NCBI GenBank assembly: GCA_013350285.1
Contig: JAAXWG010000004.1
Span: forward strand, 148,492 to 212,491
From: Candidatus Altimarinota bacterium
GTDB lineage: Bacteria > Patescibacteriota > Gracilibacteria > BD1-5 > UBA6164
Direction: 5' to 3'
DNA length: 64,000 bases
The notes below the pieces were generated by a model. It did not search any database and was not told the DNA's origin. It was given only the letters and a program-made list of their open reading frames with translations. This document shows positions 22,829 to 33,690 of this stretch, in pieces. Each line of letters begins with the position of its first letter. The first letter of the stretch is position 1. The position numbers and the translations under genes are program-made.

Positions 22829-23596
22829 ATGTATTCTTTGGGCATACCTGTTAGGAATGAAGAAAAAACTATAGAATCTCTTATTAATAGTATTTTTGAA
22901 CAATCTCTTCCTCCCGAAGAAGTTCTAGTCTGTGTAAATAACTCAAGTGATAGGACAATAAATATAGTCGAAAATTTAGCAAATCAATATGATAATCTAA
23001 GGGTATTACAATCAGCTCCTTGAAAAGCAAGAGGGTGGAATAAAATTATTCAAGAAACAAGAAATAAAGTTAATATATTTTGTGATTGAGATATTCGCTT
23101 TTGAAACTCTGAAACATTAGAGAAATTATTTTATGAATTTCAAGAGGCAGAAGATTTGAAAATGCTTTGAGCTTCTGTAATACAACTACCTTCAAAAAGA
23201 ATGACTCCTTATAAATTAACTATCCCATCATGACAACTTTATGTCATAGATAAAGAAAAGATATGAGTTAATGCTTTACCAGAAGATATAATCAATGATG
23301 ATTGATACATTGTATGAATGTGTTATCCTCATATATCTGTCACAGACAAGGCTTTTTTCTACTGTAATAAGCCAAATTTGATAGATGTTTATAAGACACA
23401 AATGAGAATATTAAAATGAGTAAGACAATTACTAGATATGTGAATGGAAGAAAAGATGTTATCCATAATAGAAATGTCCAAGAAAAAGACTAAATATAAA
23501 TTACTGCTTGAATTAGCAAAAATGTTGAATGTTAAAAATTGAGATAATCTTTGGGAAGAAGCGAGATCAACAAAAAAAGAAGTGGAGCTTAGTTAA
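22829..23596 (+). CDS. Glycosyltransferase family 2
   Basis: The 255-residue enzyme has the GT-A start SLGIPVRNEEKTIESLINSI, EVLVCVNNSSDRT, and the metal-binding FCDGDIRFG. It transfers a nucleotide-activated sugar, probably for a surface polymer. Its stop codon sits at the outer end of an 18-base inverted repeat (see the repeat at 23594), so an element appears to have inserted at, or replaced, the extreme 3' end. Confidence 0.85.
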
Positions 23597-23707
23597 GGAA
23601 AGTCTGAAAAACTAACTTTTTGTCATTCCTGCGAAGGCAGGAATCTATTAAATAGACAAAATTCTTTTTTTTAAAATGAATAATTTGACTTTTTCAGAGC
23701 TTCCTTA
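23594..23707. repeat. 114-bp palindromic MITE-like element with internal REP hairpin
   Basis: The ends form an 18-base inverted repeat: TAAGGAAAGTCTGAAAAA at 23594-23611 pairs with TTTTTCAGAGCTTCCTTA at 23690-23707, with only two mismatches. Inside lies a perfect hairpin, ATTCCTGC-GAAG-GCAGGAAT (23625-23644), preceded by GTC. That core resembles the widespread REP/MITE motif GTCATTCCxGCGAAxGCxGG. There is no coding capacity. A decayed, inverted copy of the core is at 27379-27403. Confidence 0.7.
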
Positions 23708-23957
23708 AGATTTTTTTAATTGTGGATTTATCTTATTATCATACTTTTGTAACCAAAAGTAGCAAAAGTTTTAGGGGGCTCAAATTTCAGCTGGTAAAAT
23801 CTTGATGCTTACGAAAAATACTCACTATTATTTCGCCCCCTAAGACCCCAATATTTCTAAATAATATTAGTTGCTTTTGTAAGAGAATTAAAAAATAAAA
23901 AACTGGAGATTTTTTATAAGAAACATATAATAGAAAAGTTTTATAAAAAAATTTAAT
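23708..23957. other. Non-coding segment with two nested inverted repeats
   Basis: No gene is seen here. ACTTTTG-TAAC-CAAAAGT (23743-23760) is a tight hairpin, and TTAGGGGGC (23771-23779) can pair with GCCCCCTAA (23835-23843) around a 55-base loop. These G/C runs stand out in this AT-rich genome. The segment could be a structured RNA, a decayed mobile element, or a long leader of the TOPRIM-like gene that starts at 23958. No promoter is convincing. Confidence 0.45.
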
Positions 23958-26900
23958 ATGGAAACAGGATTTATTATAAAATTTAATAAATTTCTAAGGA
24001 AAGGAGATTGGTTAAAAAAAGAAGAAAGCAAAAAGCTTTGTGATTTTTTTGAGTCTGATAAGGAAAATAACGAGTTATTTTTAGTAGAAAGAGCAAGAGA
24101 ATATTCTATAGAAAGCTGAGAAGAAAATAAAATGAAGTTTTATATTCTCTCTGAATTTTTCAAATACCTCTGAGAAGAACATAATTTTTCAAATGATAAG
24201 ATAATCTCTATTTTAAAAGAAAGATTGGAGAAAATTATTGAAAATAATAATTTTAGAGAGTACTCTTACACTTTAGAAGTTCTCTTTTCAATAAATAAAG
24301 AAGATATGGAGTATTATATAAACCAATATGATTTACTTATAAAAAATAATAGTTTATATCATGATATTAATGCTCAATTTTTAACGATTTTTATTAAATT
24401 GAAGATTAATGATAAATTTATCCGAGCTTTTCAGAAAGTCATTATTGATAATACAAGAGAAGCTTATTTTTACTCTGTAAAAGAATGATTTAAATATCTA
24501 TTTTCTTTAAATAACTCAGAATTTAAGAAATATTTTTTGCAGTTATTAGATTTTTTCTCTAAAGAACAAAACAAAGAAAAATTAGTTCATTATCATGAGT
24601 ATACATCTCTTATTAGAAGCTATGATAAAAAGGATTTTATAGAAATATTCAAGAATTTTAATAGTAAATTAGATAATGCGAATTTTTCAGAAGAAGAAAG
24701 GAAAAAAATAAAAGAATTTTTAATTTGAGATATTGATTTTGCAATCAATAAATTTGAAAGAAATTTGACGAATAATTTCTTTATAAATCAGTTATTTTTA
24801 TATTTTTATGAAAAAGATAATATATTTCTTATAGAAATTTTACAGTGATTAAATGCGAAACATTTAATATTTTCTTTAGATAAATTTGTTTCAGAATATT
24901 TAAGTGAAGACTTCATTGAGGATTTTATACAATTATACAGGGATACAGACAATGTAAATCTTATCTATTTTATTTATGATATTGCAAAAAATTCTTGAAA
25001 AGAAATATTAGTAAAATCTTTTGAAAAATCATCTTTTGAAAAAAAAATTAAAGATAGAAATAAGCAAATAGAAAAAAATAATGAGAAATATGAAAAAGAA
25101 AAGAAAGAAAGAATAGAAAAAGAAAAAAAAGAATTTTTTTCTATGTTAAATCCAGAAAAATGACATTATTATCCTAAAATATTTCAAGATTATCATAATT
25201 ACATATCAAATAAAGAATGATTGTTAGAAAAGACTTTTAGTAAGCAGGAAATACAGGAAATAAATATTTCCATAAGAAAACAAATAAAGACATTATTTGA
25301 AATATTGAAAACAAAAGATTATCAAGATGAAAAAATTGTGCAAATTCTTACTTTTGAGAAAACTTGAGAAAATTCATATTCACATACTTGGTATGCTACT
25401 TATTTGTCTTGGATTATAGATATTGCAAAATATCTTACAATGGATCTTTCTGATTATTATAAGATATTTGTATTATTTTATCCTTTGCTTTGGTGAGGTG
25501 AAAATATAGAAAATATATTGGCTATAATTTCAAAAAAAATAAATAAAGATGATATAGATTATATTTTAAGAGTTTATAGTGAGGATTTGCATGAAAATGC
25601 CATTTGATTACGATACTATCATATTGATATTTTAACGGATTTTTATAATAAATTTAAAGTGGATTTTAGTCCAACACAAAAGAAAAAACTAGAGGAAATT
25701 TGCTTGGATGTGATTGATTGAAATGAGGAAAACAATATTTATTACAAGAAGGATTTTTTAAAAATATATTCTGAAATATGATGAGAAAAGAAATTATTAA
25801 AACTATGGAATAATTGGTGAAAAAATTTTCAGAAATTTAATTATTTCAAAGATTTTTTAGATAACCCAGAAGAAAAAAAAGAGCAAAAAGACAAGATGAA
25901 ATTTTTTACTTTTATTACACAAGAGTTAGCAAAAACTTATTGAAATAAGGAAGCATTGAAATGGTTTATAAATCAATTAAAAAATGGAAAAGTAGAAGCA
26001 AAAGAAAGTTTTAAAATAGAATATCCGAGAACTTCTACTCATATGGCTTGAATATCTGACAAAGAATCTGAATTATGAAAATGGTGAAGTAATGATAATA
26101 ATTTTTCTTTTATTTTTAGTGTTATTGCAAAAATAGATATTTTAGATGAGATGTTAGAAATTCTTGATTTATCCTTTCAAATAGTATCGGATTTACAATC
26201 TTGAAAATTAAAGTGAAATTATGAGATGTATGCTGACTATTTAAGAAGAATATTTTATGAATATATTGAAAATTTAGATGAAAGCTTAGTGTATAAAGAT
26301 TATTATTATAAAGTAAAAAAACTTTTAGATAAATATGATTATAAGGTTACTTATAATTTCAATTTAGAACCTCTAAAAAAGAAATTTTGAATTGATGATT
26401 TAGAGGAAGAAGCATTAGAAATTATTGAAAAAGATTGAGTAGAAGGAATAAAAAAATTGTTAAAGGAAAAATATTCGCTTCAAGATGAAAATGCTAGCTT
26501 AAAGATGCATCCTATTCAAACAAACGATACTAAAGATAAAGATTTTATTTTGTTTGTAGAATGAATTAGTGATATTATCATTCTACAAAATGCTTGGGAA
26601 AAATTAAGAGAAAATAAAGAAATGCCTTTTAGAATAGAAAACTGATATCATAAATATAATATTTGAGAAATGTTTAGAAATAAAGACTACCCTATTATGT
26701 ATCATAATCCCAATAAAACTATTATTTGAATGTTAGACTTTGATTCAGCATACAACGAATTTAATTGATTAAACTCTAAAAATAATTGGGAACAAGTCAT
26801 TTCTAATGAAAGTAAATGATTATTAAAGAGAAATCAAAAATTTAATAAAGGATATATTTTTTTATTACCAGTACCAAATATTAGAAAGGAATATGCAAGT

Positions 26901-27167
26901 TCCTTATTTTGAGATAAATCAATATTGAGTATAGAAATGTTATTTGAGGACAAAATTATTTTAAATAAAAATAAATATGGAGATTATATTTATGTGGAAG
27001 AATTAAAAATACCATGAAATCATAAAAATGTTTTATTTTGATTTAAAAATGACAAGAAAAAAGATTTTGCAGATACTACAAATACTTTTTCTAAAGAAGA
27101 ATTTAAAAACTTTGAGCATATTTTTAAACTTATGGAAGATATTATTTCTTGAAAATATGAAAAGTAG
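23958..27167 (+). CDS. 1069-residue helical-repeat protein with C-terminal TOPRIM-like domain
   Basis: The first 800 or so residues are nearly all helical and charged, with a strongly basic/acidic coiled stretch around residues 370-395 (KNKQIEKNNEKYEKEKKE) and HEAT-like helical pairs in between. At the C-terminus a TOPRIM-like module is visible: DFILFVEGISDIIILQNAW (catalytic-type Glu about residue 868) and IIGMLDFDSAYNE with the DxD pair about residues 927-929. OLD-family nucleases and several anti-phage proteins use this E...DxD site. No ATPase domain is present. The frame has several dozen UGA codons and no break. It lies alone between a repeat element and a tRNA cluster. A defence nuclease is my best guess, not established. 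Confidence 0.7.
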
Positions 27168-27214
27168 TAAAATACCAAAAGCTCCTTTCTCGTTTCACTT
27201 ATATTCTGATAACT

Positions 27215-27264
27215 AAAAATATCCTCCAAATTATGTATAATTACATAACTTAAAGGATATTTTT
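27215..27264 (+). terminator. Long hairpin terminator after the TOPRIM-like gene
   Basis: AAAAATATCCT (27215-27225) pairs with AGGATATTTTT (27254-27264), and an inner hairpin TTATGTA/TACATAA stacks inside. It separates the plus-strand gene from the minus-strand tRNA-Pro and could work in both directions. Confidence 0.75.
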
Positions 27265-27267
27265 AAA

Positions 27268-27344
27268 TGGTCGGGAACGTGAGACTCGAACTCACAACCC
27301 CACGGTCCCAAACCGTGTGCGCTAGCCAATTGCGCCAGTTCCCG
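27268..27344 (-). tRNA. tRNA-Pro(TGG)
   Basis: On the minus strand the acceptor CGGGAAC pairs with GTTCCCG, the D arm is GCGC/GCGC, the anticodon arm CACGG-TTTGGGA-CCGTG gives anticodon TGG, and the T arm is GTGAG-TTCGAGT-CTCAC. Discriminator A and CCA are encoded. The C1-G72 pair is typical of bacterial proline tRNA. Confidence 0.95.
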
Positions 27345-27378
27345 AAAATTTTTTATAATGGTCTTTTCTTTTTTTACA

Positions 27379-27403
27379 GATTCCTGTCTTCACAGGAATG
27401 ACA
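27379..27403. repeat. Decayed inverted copy of the REP-like hairpin
   Basis: ATTCCTGT-CTTC-ACAGGAAT followed by GAC is the reverse-oriented counterpart of the hairpin core at 23622-23646, with compensating changes that keep the stem. It lies between tRNA-Pro and tRNA-Ile. The outer inverted repeats of the other copy are not seen here. Confidence 0.6.
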
Positions 27404-27413
27404 GTTTTGTAAA

Positions 27414-27490
27414 TGGTGGGTATAGGTAGACTTGAACTACCGACCTCACGATTATCAGTCGTGCGCTCTAACCAACTGAGCTATACACCC
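27414..27490 (-). tRNA. tRNA-Ile(GAT)
   Basis: Minus-strand cloverleaf with acceptor GGGTGTA/TATACCC, D arm GCTC/GAGC, anticodon arm CACGA-CTGATAA-TCGTG (anticodon GAT), T arm GGTAG-TTCAAGT-CTACC, discriminator A and encoded CCA. Confidence 0.94.
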
Positions 27491-27602
27491 ACAAAATCAA
27501 AGATTAATAATTGCTCTCAAAGTATAAAAAAAAGTAGATATATATAGAAAGCACTTTCTTATAATTCTCTTTCTACTTTCTACTTTTTTTGTTTCTTTTA
27601 AA

Positions 27603-27679
27603 TGGAGCGGGTGATGGGACTCGAACCCACAACCCTCTGCTTGGAAGGCAGATGCTCTAGCCAATTGAGCTACACCCGC
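27603..27679 (-). tRNA. tRNA-Gly(TCC)
   Basis: Minus-strand cloverleaf with acceptor GCGGGTG/CACCCGC, anticodon arm TCTGC-CTTCCAA-GCAGA giving anticodon TCC (reads GGA/GGG), T arm GTGGG-TTCGAGT-CCCAT with one weak pair, discriminator T (usual for glycine) and CCA. This is a normal glycine tRNA; it is not the TCA-anticodon species needed to read UGA. Confidence 0.94.
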
Positions 27680-27772
27680 ATAAAAAATTAATTAATCCTT
27701 AATTCTTTAGCGAAATGTATGATATAAAAAAAAGTTTTAAAGTCAAAAAATTTTTATCAAAAAAAAATTTTT

Positions 27773-28009
27773 TTATTTTGGAAAGCTTATACTTCCAGAA
27801 GAATATGCTTCTCCATTGACCAAAATAATTACTTTTTTACTACTTGAAGTGATATCAAGACTTTTACTTTTTAAATCTAGATTTACAAAATATTGTTCAT
27901 TTTGTAAATTTTTGAGTTTATAATTTTCTTTTGTCAAAGCAAAAAGATAACCAGTATAAAAACTACAGACAATAAGCAGGGAAGAAATAAGAAGTTTTAC
28001 ATTGTTCAT
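27773..28009 (-). CDS. Small membrane or exported protein
   Basis: The 78-residue protein has an N-terminal hydrophobic segment (VKLLISSLLIVCSFYTGYLFA) preceded by MNN and a Lys, consistent with a signal anchor, then a short polar domain ending in a Ser/Gly-rich stretch. The start lies one base after the TAG of folD (TAGTATG), so it is translationally coupled to folD. No family recognised. Confidence 0.55.
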   Translation of the reverse strand: MNNVKLLISSLLIVCSFYTGYLFALTKENYKLKNLQNEQYFVNLDLKSKSLDITSSSKKVIILVNGEAYSSGSISFPK

Positions 28010-28010
28010 A

Positions 28011-28844
28011 CTATTTATTTTGCATATAAAAAGCCTTGAGAGTATTTTTCATTATAAATAATACCGTGAGTCTTCCAACTCATCAAGGAACAGGTGTGAT
28101 AGGATTTCCATTTTCTGAAATCTCTTGAAAACAAGCATCTCAATAAATTTTTTCATCTATTACAGTAAAACCCACATCTATGACAAAAGCCTCTTTTTTT
28201 ATCATATCTTTTGTCAAAATTCATGGTTTTCCTGTTGCAAGAACTACTATATCAGCATTTTGAGTATGGCTTTTGAGATCTTTTGTCTTACTATTACAGC
28301 AAGTTACCGTTGCTCATTCATTGATACACATACTGACAAGAGGTTTTCCTACAATATTACTTCTCCCAATAATAGTTACATTTTTTCACTCGAGATCAAT
28401 AGAATTTACTTTACATATATGGATAACTCCAGAAGGAGTACAAGGAGCAAGTCCACTTTCATCTCAAAGGGCAATTTTTCCCATATTGATAGCAGTAAAT
28501 CCATCAATATCTTTGACAGGATATATAGTATTGATAATAGTATTTGTATCTATATGAGAGGGAAGAGGTAGTTGAATAATAATTCCGTGTATAGTCTCAT
28601 CATTGTTAAGTTTTTTGATATCTTCTTTAAGTTCTTCTTCTTGTATCCCCCTTTCTCTTTTTATAAGTTTAAATTGTATTCAAACTTCTTTTGCCCATTT
28701 TGCTTTTTGAGAGACATATCGTATACTTGCAGGATTATCTCCTACCAATATGACAGCAAGTCAAGGTTTTTTATCAAGAAGCTTTATTTCTTCTTTGAGT
28801 TTTTCATATCAAATGAGAGCTATTTCTTTACCATTTGTAATCAT
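28011..28844 (-). CDS. folD: Bifunctional methylene-THF dehydrogenase/methenyl-THF cyclohydrolase FolD
   Basis: The 277-residue protein is full length. [18 protein letters not shown] carries the catalytic Tyr and Lys, [14 protein letters not shown] is the substrate loop, [12 protein letters not shown] and [11 protein letters not shown] follow, and [13 protein letters not shown] is the NADP-binding loop; PVPGGVGRLTV ends the domain. It converts 5,10-methylene-THF to 10-formyl-THF, which PurN (32860-33654) uses. In contrast to the two FolD-like genes near 50 kb all catalytic residues are present here. Confidence 0.95.
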
Positions 28845-28966
28845 TTTTTATCTTTTCAAAATATTAAAACTTAGCTAAAAGATACAAAAAAAAATAAAAA
28901 ATACAATTGTTTTTTTATGGAAAAAGATACAATGAAGCTAACATTTGCTTTTTAATTTTTTAAAAT

Positions 28967-29998
28967 ATGTCAAATAAAATCCTTGCTCTTCTTGTTTTAA
29001 TATTATTTTTTATCTTTGCTTATTTCCTTTATGCTTACTTTTTTATCTATTACAATGCAACAATCCATTTTTCTAGCAATGTAGATAATTATTCTGTAAA
29101 ATTGTATGTACCAAAGATAGCAAAAAGTTTTACATATGAATGTAGTAAAAAAGAATGTGATATACAAGATATTGCTCCTTTTGAATATAATATGACTCTT
29201 TCAAAAAAGTGATATGAAAATGATTTTCGTGTCATAACTATAAAAAAATCTTCTAAAAATGATGTTTCAGTCAGTTTCAGAAAAATAGTTTCTCTTGAAG
29301 AAGTAGAAAAGGAAAAGAAAAAAGAACTCACAAAAGATGATAAAGTAAATCTTGTGAAGCTCAAAGCTTCATCGTATGCTTTTTTTAATCTTGAAGAAAA
29401 AGGAGTATATTATTTTACAGAATCTTCAAATGCTGAAATTATTCTTAATTATTTTTCTCAATCATGAGTAAAATCAGAAAATAAAGCAAGTTTTAAAAAG
29501 ATTTCTCCTGAAGCTATTTCTTTACAAGCAGTAGTAGGAGAAAGTGATAGTATATTTATAGAAAATGGAGAAGAAAAATATATTTTTTCTCCTGAACTCA
29601 ATATCTTGAAAAAAATAGACCTAAAATGAGTCCAAGTTTCATATCTAAAACCTTGAGATAAAGATGAATATCTAATCGTAACAAATATTTGAACTTATGT
29701 ATATTCTTTTTTTGATGAAAAATTAACATATTTTCCTCTCTTTTTTGATTTTGTTGCTGGAGAAAAAAAGCTTATAGGCTATATCAAACAAGATGATAAT
29801 TCGCGACTCAAAAATTTTTGAATAAGCTGAGAGACTCAAAATATTATACTTGAGTTTGATAGACAAAGTCTTGATAAAAAGATTCTCCTAAAAACTGATG
29901 AAGATATCACAAAAATATATCTAAAAAAATGAGTTATCTCTGTAGAGGATAAGAGTGGAAAGAATTTTATTTTAAATGGGGTTGAAGGTGGGGAGTAA
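28967..29998 (+). CDS. Membrane-anchored extracytoplasmic protein with PEGA-like start
   Basis: The 343-residue protein has one N-terminal membrane helix (ILALLVLILFFIFAYFLYAYFF) and then an outside domain. Residues 30-80 look like a PEGA-type beta domain (KLYVPKIAKSFTYEC, IQDIAPFEYNMTLSKKGYEN), which binds surface glycans or proteins in other bacteria. The remainder is beta-rich with repeated LKKIDLKG-like strands and could be a propeller. Two cysteines (YECSKKECD) may form a disulfide. Convergent with the purine operon. No precise function can be given. Confidence 0.65.
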
Positions 29999-30044
29999 AG
30001 ATTATTTTATAATTTTAAAAAAAGAGTCATTCAAAAATTTTAAA

Positions 30045-30200
30045 CTACTTTTTTTCTTCTTCACTATATGTTATTGTTGATTTTCAAATTCAAACTCATT
30101 TTAATACTATTGCTGAATCTCATTTTTTTCTTTTTTTGACTTCTCAAACTACATTTGCAGTAATTCAAGATTTTTTAGCCTGTGCTAATATTTTTTCTAT
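30045..30200 (-). pseudogene. Out-of-frame PurM-like C-terminal remnant
   Basis: Directly after the purM stop, one frame over, runs an open stretch reading ILAQAKKSGITANVVGEV then KKRKKGDSAIVLKGVGIG and ending in EEEKK and TAG. The GITANVVGEV core matches the end of AIR synthetase (a-helix then the vIGEV strand). An in-frame TAA sits just upstream, so the piece has no start of its own. One extra A near 30200-30202 would join it to purM. It is either a decayed second PurM tail or the true extended C-terminus lost by a single-base indel or sequencing error. Confidence 0.6.
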
Positions 30201-31354
30201 TTATAAATTTCATCTAAATCTGGATGAATTATTATAATTTCATCATTTCATCACTTTTTTGTTTCAGTAACTATTCATCAAATTTTAGCTTTAAAATTAT
30301 TTTTTGCACATATTTTTATTAGTTTATCAGCATTTACTTGATTTGGTACAGCAACTATCATCCTTTGTCAACCTGGCCAAGTTTTTAACATTTCTTCTGG
30401 TCAAAATTTGACTCCTCATTCAACGAGCCAACTGGCACATTTTTTAGTTATATCTGTTATTGGGAATAAATCATCAAGTGTAGCAGATAGTCATTTTCCT
30501 TTTAAAAATGGCTCAAAAAATTTAGATTCAAAACTTCATCAAGATAAATGTCATATTGCATGCATTTCAACTTGTTTTTCTAAATCACTATACCAACCAT
30601 TGGCATCAGCTAGAGCTAAGGAATAGATTTTTGATGGACTGAGTGCTTCAAGTATTTCTTCTCTTGGAGCATCTTTATACCAGTTTGGTCAATATCTTAA
30701 CTCAAATGCTTGTCTAACTTTACTTATTCAATTACATCAAAATCACTCTTGTTCAAAAACAACTAATAAATCTCAAGCCTTTAATTTTTCTCAAGTTATT
30801 CGCATATCTTTATGATTAATTCAATGTGCTGTTCATGACCAATCAAGAGGTAAACTTGCTTGTGGATTTGGACTTGTTAAACAATTATAATGAAAAGCAG
30901 TTTCTCATTCAAGTAGGACTATTTTTTGCTCTTTCGCATATTGTCATAATCCTTCAAATAATTCTATTGCCGCTTTTTCCTGATCATCATTATTTATTCT
31001 TGATAATGTTAATGTATTTGAAAGAGCTAGAGTTATTCCTCAATTTCTTCCAATATCATCTCCACACATTGCTATTAAGTCACTAGCTAATGTATTATAA
31101 ACTCTTACTACATCAGCTAAAATAGGTTTTGTTCACCCTCAATCTGATGATTCTACTCTATAAAATCAATTAGACTCAGGAAAACTAGGTGTGGTAAATC
31201 CTCTTTCTCAACGGAAATGTTCATCTCATTCTTCTATTACTACAAAAGGATTATTTCAATTACTTTCTCTACATATCTTTCATGCTCTTCATGATGATCT
31301 ATCCTTTGATTGATCATAAAATTCTGCTGGGCTAGGTCAAATTAATATTTGCAT
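30197..31354 (-). CDS. purM: Phosphoribosylaminoimidazole (AIR) synthetase PurM
   Basis: The 385-residue enzyme closes the imidazole ring (step 5 of IMP synthesis). Motifs seen are VESSDGGGTKPILAD (the GxGTK nucleotide loop with two glycines as UGA), SDLIAMCGDDIGRNGG, LLEGETAFH, a GTAHGI segment, the KSLALADANGWYS region, GHLSGGSFESKF, LSATLDDLF and WPGGQRMIVAVP. It is the last gene of the purLNDM operon, 44 bases after purD. Its leader shares a long identical stretch with that of purD. The divergence from textbook PurM is considerable, so catalytic competence is inferred from motif order. See the tail remnant at 30045. Confidence 0.85.
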
Positions 31355-31398
31355 ATTTTTTTCTATTAAAAAATTAAAATTAGATTAAATATTACTTC

Positions 31399-32829
<1,431 letters not shown>

Positions 32830-32859
32830 ATATATAATTATTAAAAAATTAAAATTAGA

Positions 32860-33654
32860 TTAAATAAGCCTATTCTCATAAGAAATTCCTCCTTGTAAAT
32901 CAAGCATTCCTCAAAATACTGTTCCTTCTAGAAATTTAAAACTTTCAGCTACATCTGTATCTATTTCTATTTTATCATTTTCATTTCATGTCCATTTAAT
33001 TGCTTCAGAAATAACCATTTGTGTAATCTTCCACTGAATAATATGTTCCATTTTATTTACTTTATTTTTTACATCATCTTCTGAATTACAATCTTCCAAA
33101 GTAACTGGAACTTGCACTATAGTAAATTTTGGATCATCAAATTTATCTGTTACATAATGCATTGTCACACAAGTTTGATTAATTTTTCAAGCTTTATAAT
33201 CTTCCCATATTTTTCTATGAACATGCATTCCATACATTCCTTTTCAACCATATCCTTCTTGTGTTGGTCATGGATGAACATTTACTGTTTTATGTGGTTT
33301 TAATCAAGCTACATAGTTAAGTAATCAAGATAAAAATACATATTCAAGATTATTTTCTCTAATTATTTTTTGATATATTTCTCTAATTACTTGAAGATTC
33401 TCTTCAGAAAATTTTCAATTTGATTCTCTTTTTGGAAAACCAGTCATATGATGAAAAGGAATATTAAATTTATCTGCTTTTTCCTTAACTCATCAGTTAG
33501 AATAATTACTAACTATTAATGCAACTATTGCTTGTATATCTCAACTTTTTACTTTTTCTAATAATTTTTCAATTCCACTTCAACCATGTCAATACTCTTT
33601 TTCTCAAGTTCAGAAAAATCAAACTCTAGGAAGATTAGAAATATTTGAATTCAT
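32860..33654 (-). CDS. purN: Phosphoribosylglycinamide formyltransferase PurN, divergent
   Basis: The 264-residue protein has the formyltransferase core: RVGFFGTGEKEYGHGGSG (phosphate loop), IVALIVSNYSNGGV, YVFLSGLLNYV, the catalytic segment TVNVHPGPTQEGYGGKGMYG (Asn and His of the NxHP motif) and QTCVTMHYVTDKFDDP with the conserved aspartate. It formylates glycinamide ribonucleotide with 10-formyl-THF (step 3). It is longer than E. coli PurN (about 212) with a C-terminal extension of about 50 residues. In my count 16 of 27 glycines are UGA. Position between purL and purD supports the call. Confidence 0.88.
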
Positions 33655-33690
33655 AATTTTTAATTATTAAAATAAAATTTAAAAATTAAT

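Noticed and set aside
28125..28874. Plus-strand frames opposite folD
   Set aside because: folD is complete with all catalytic motifs on the minus strand.
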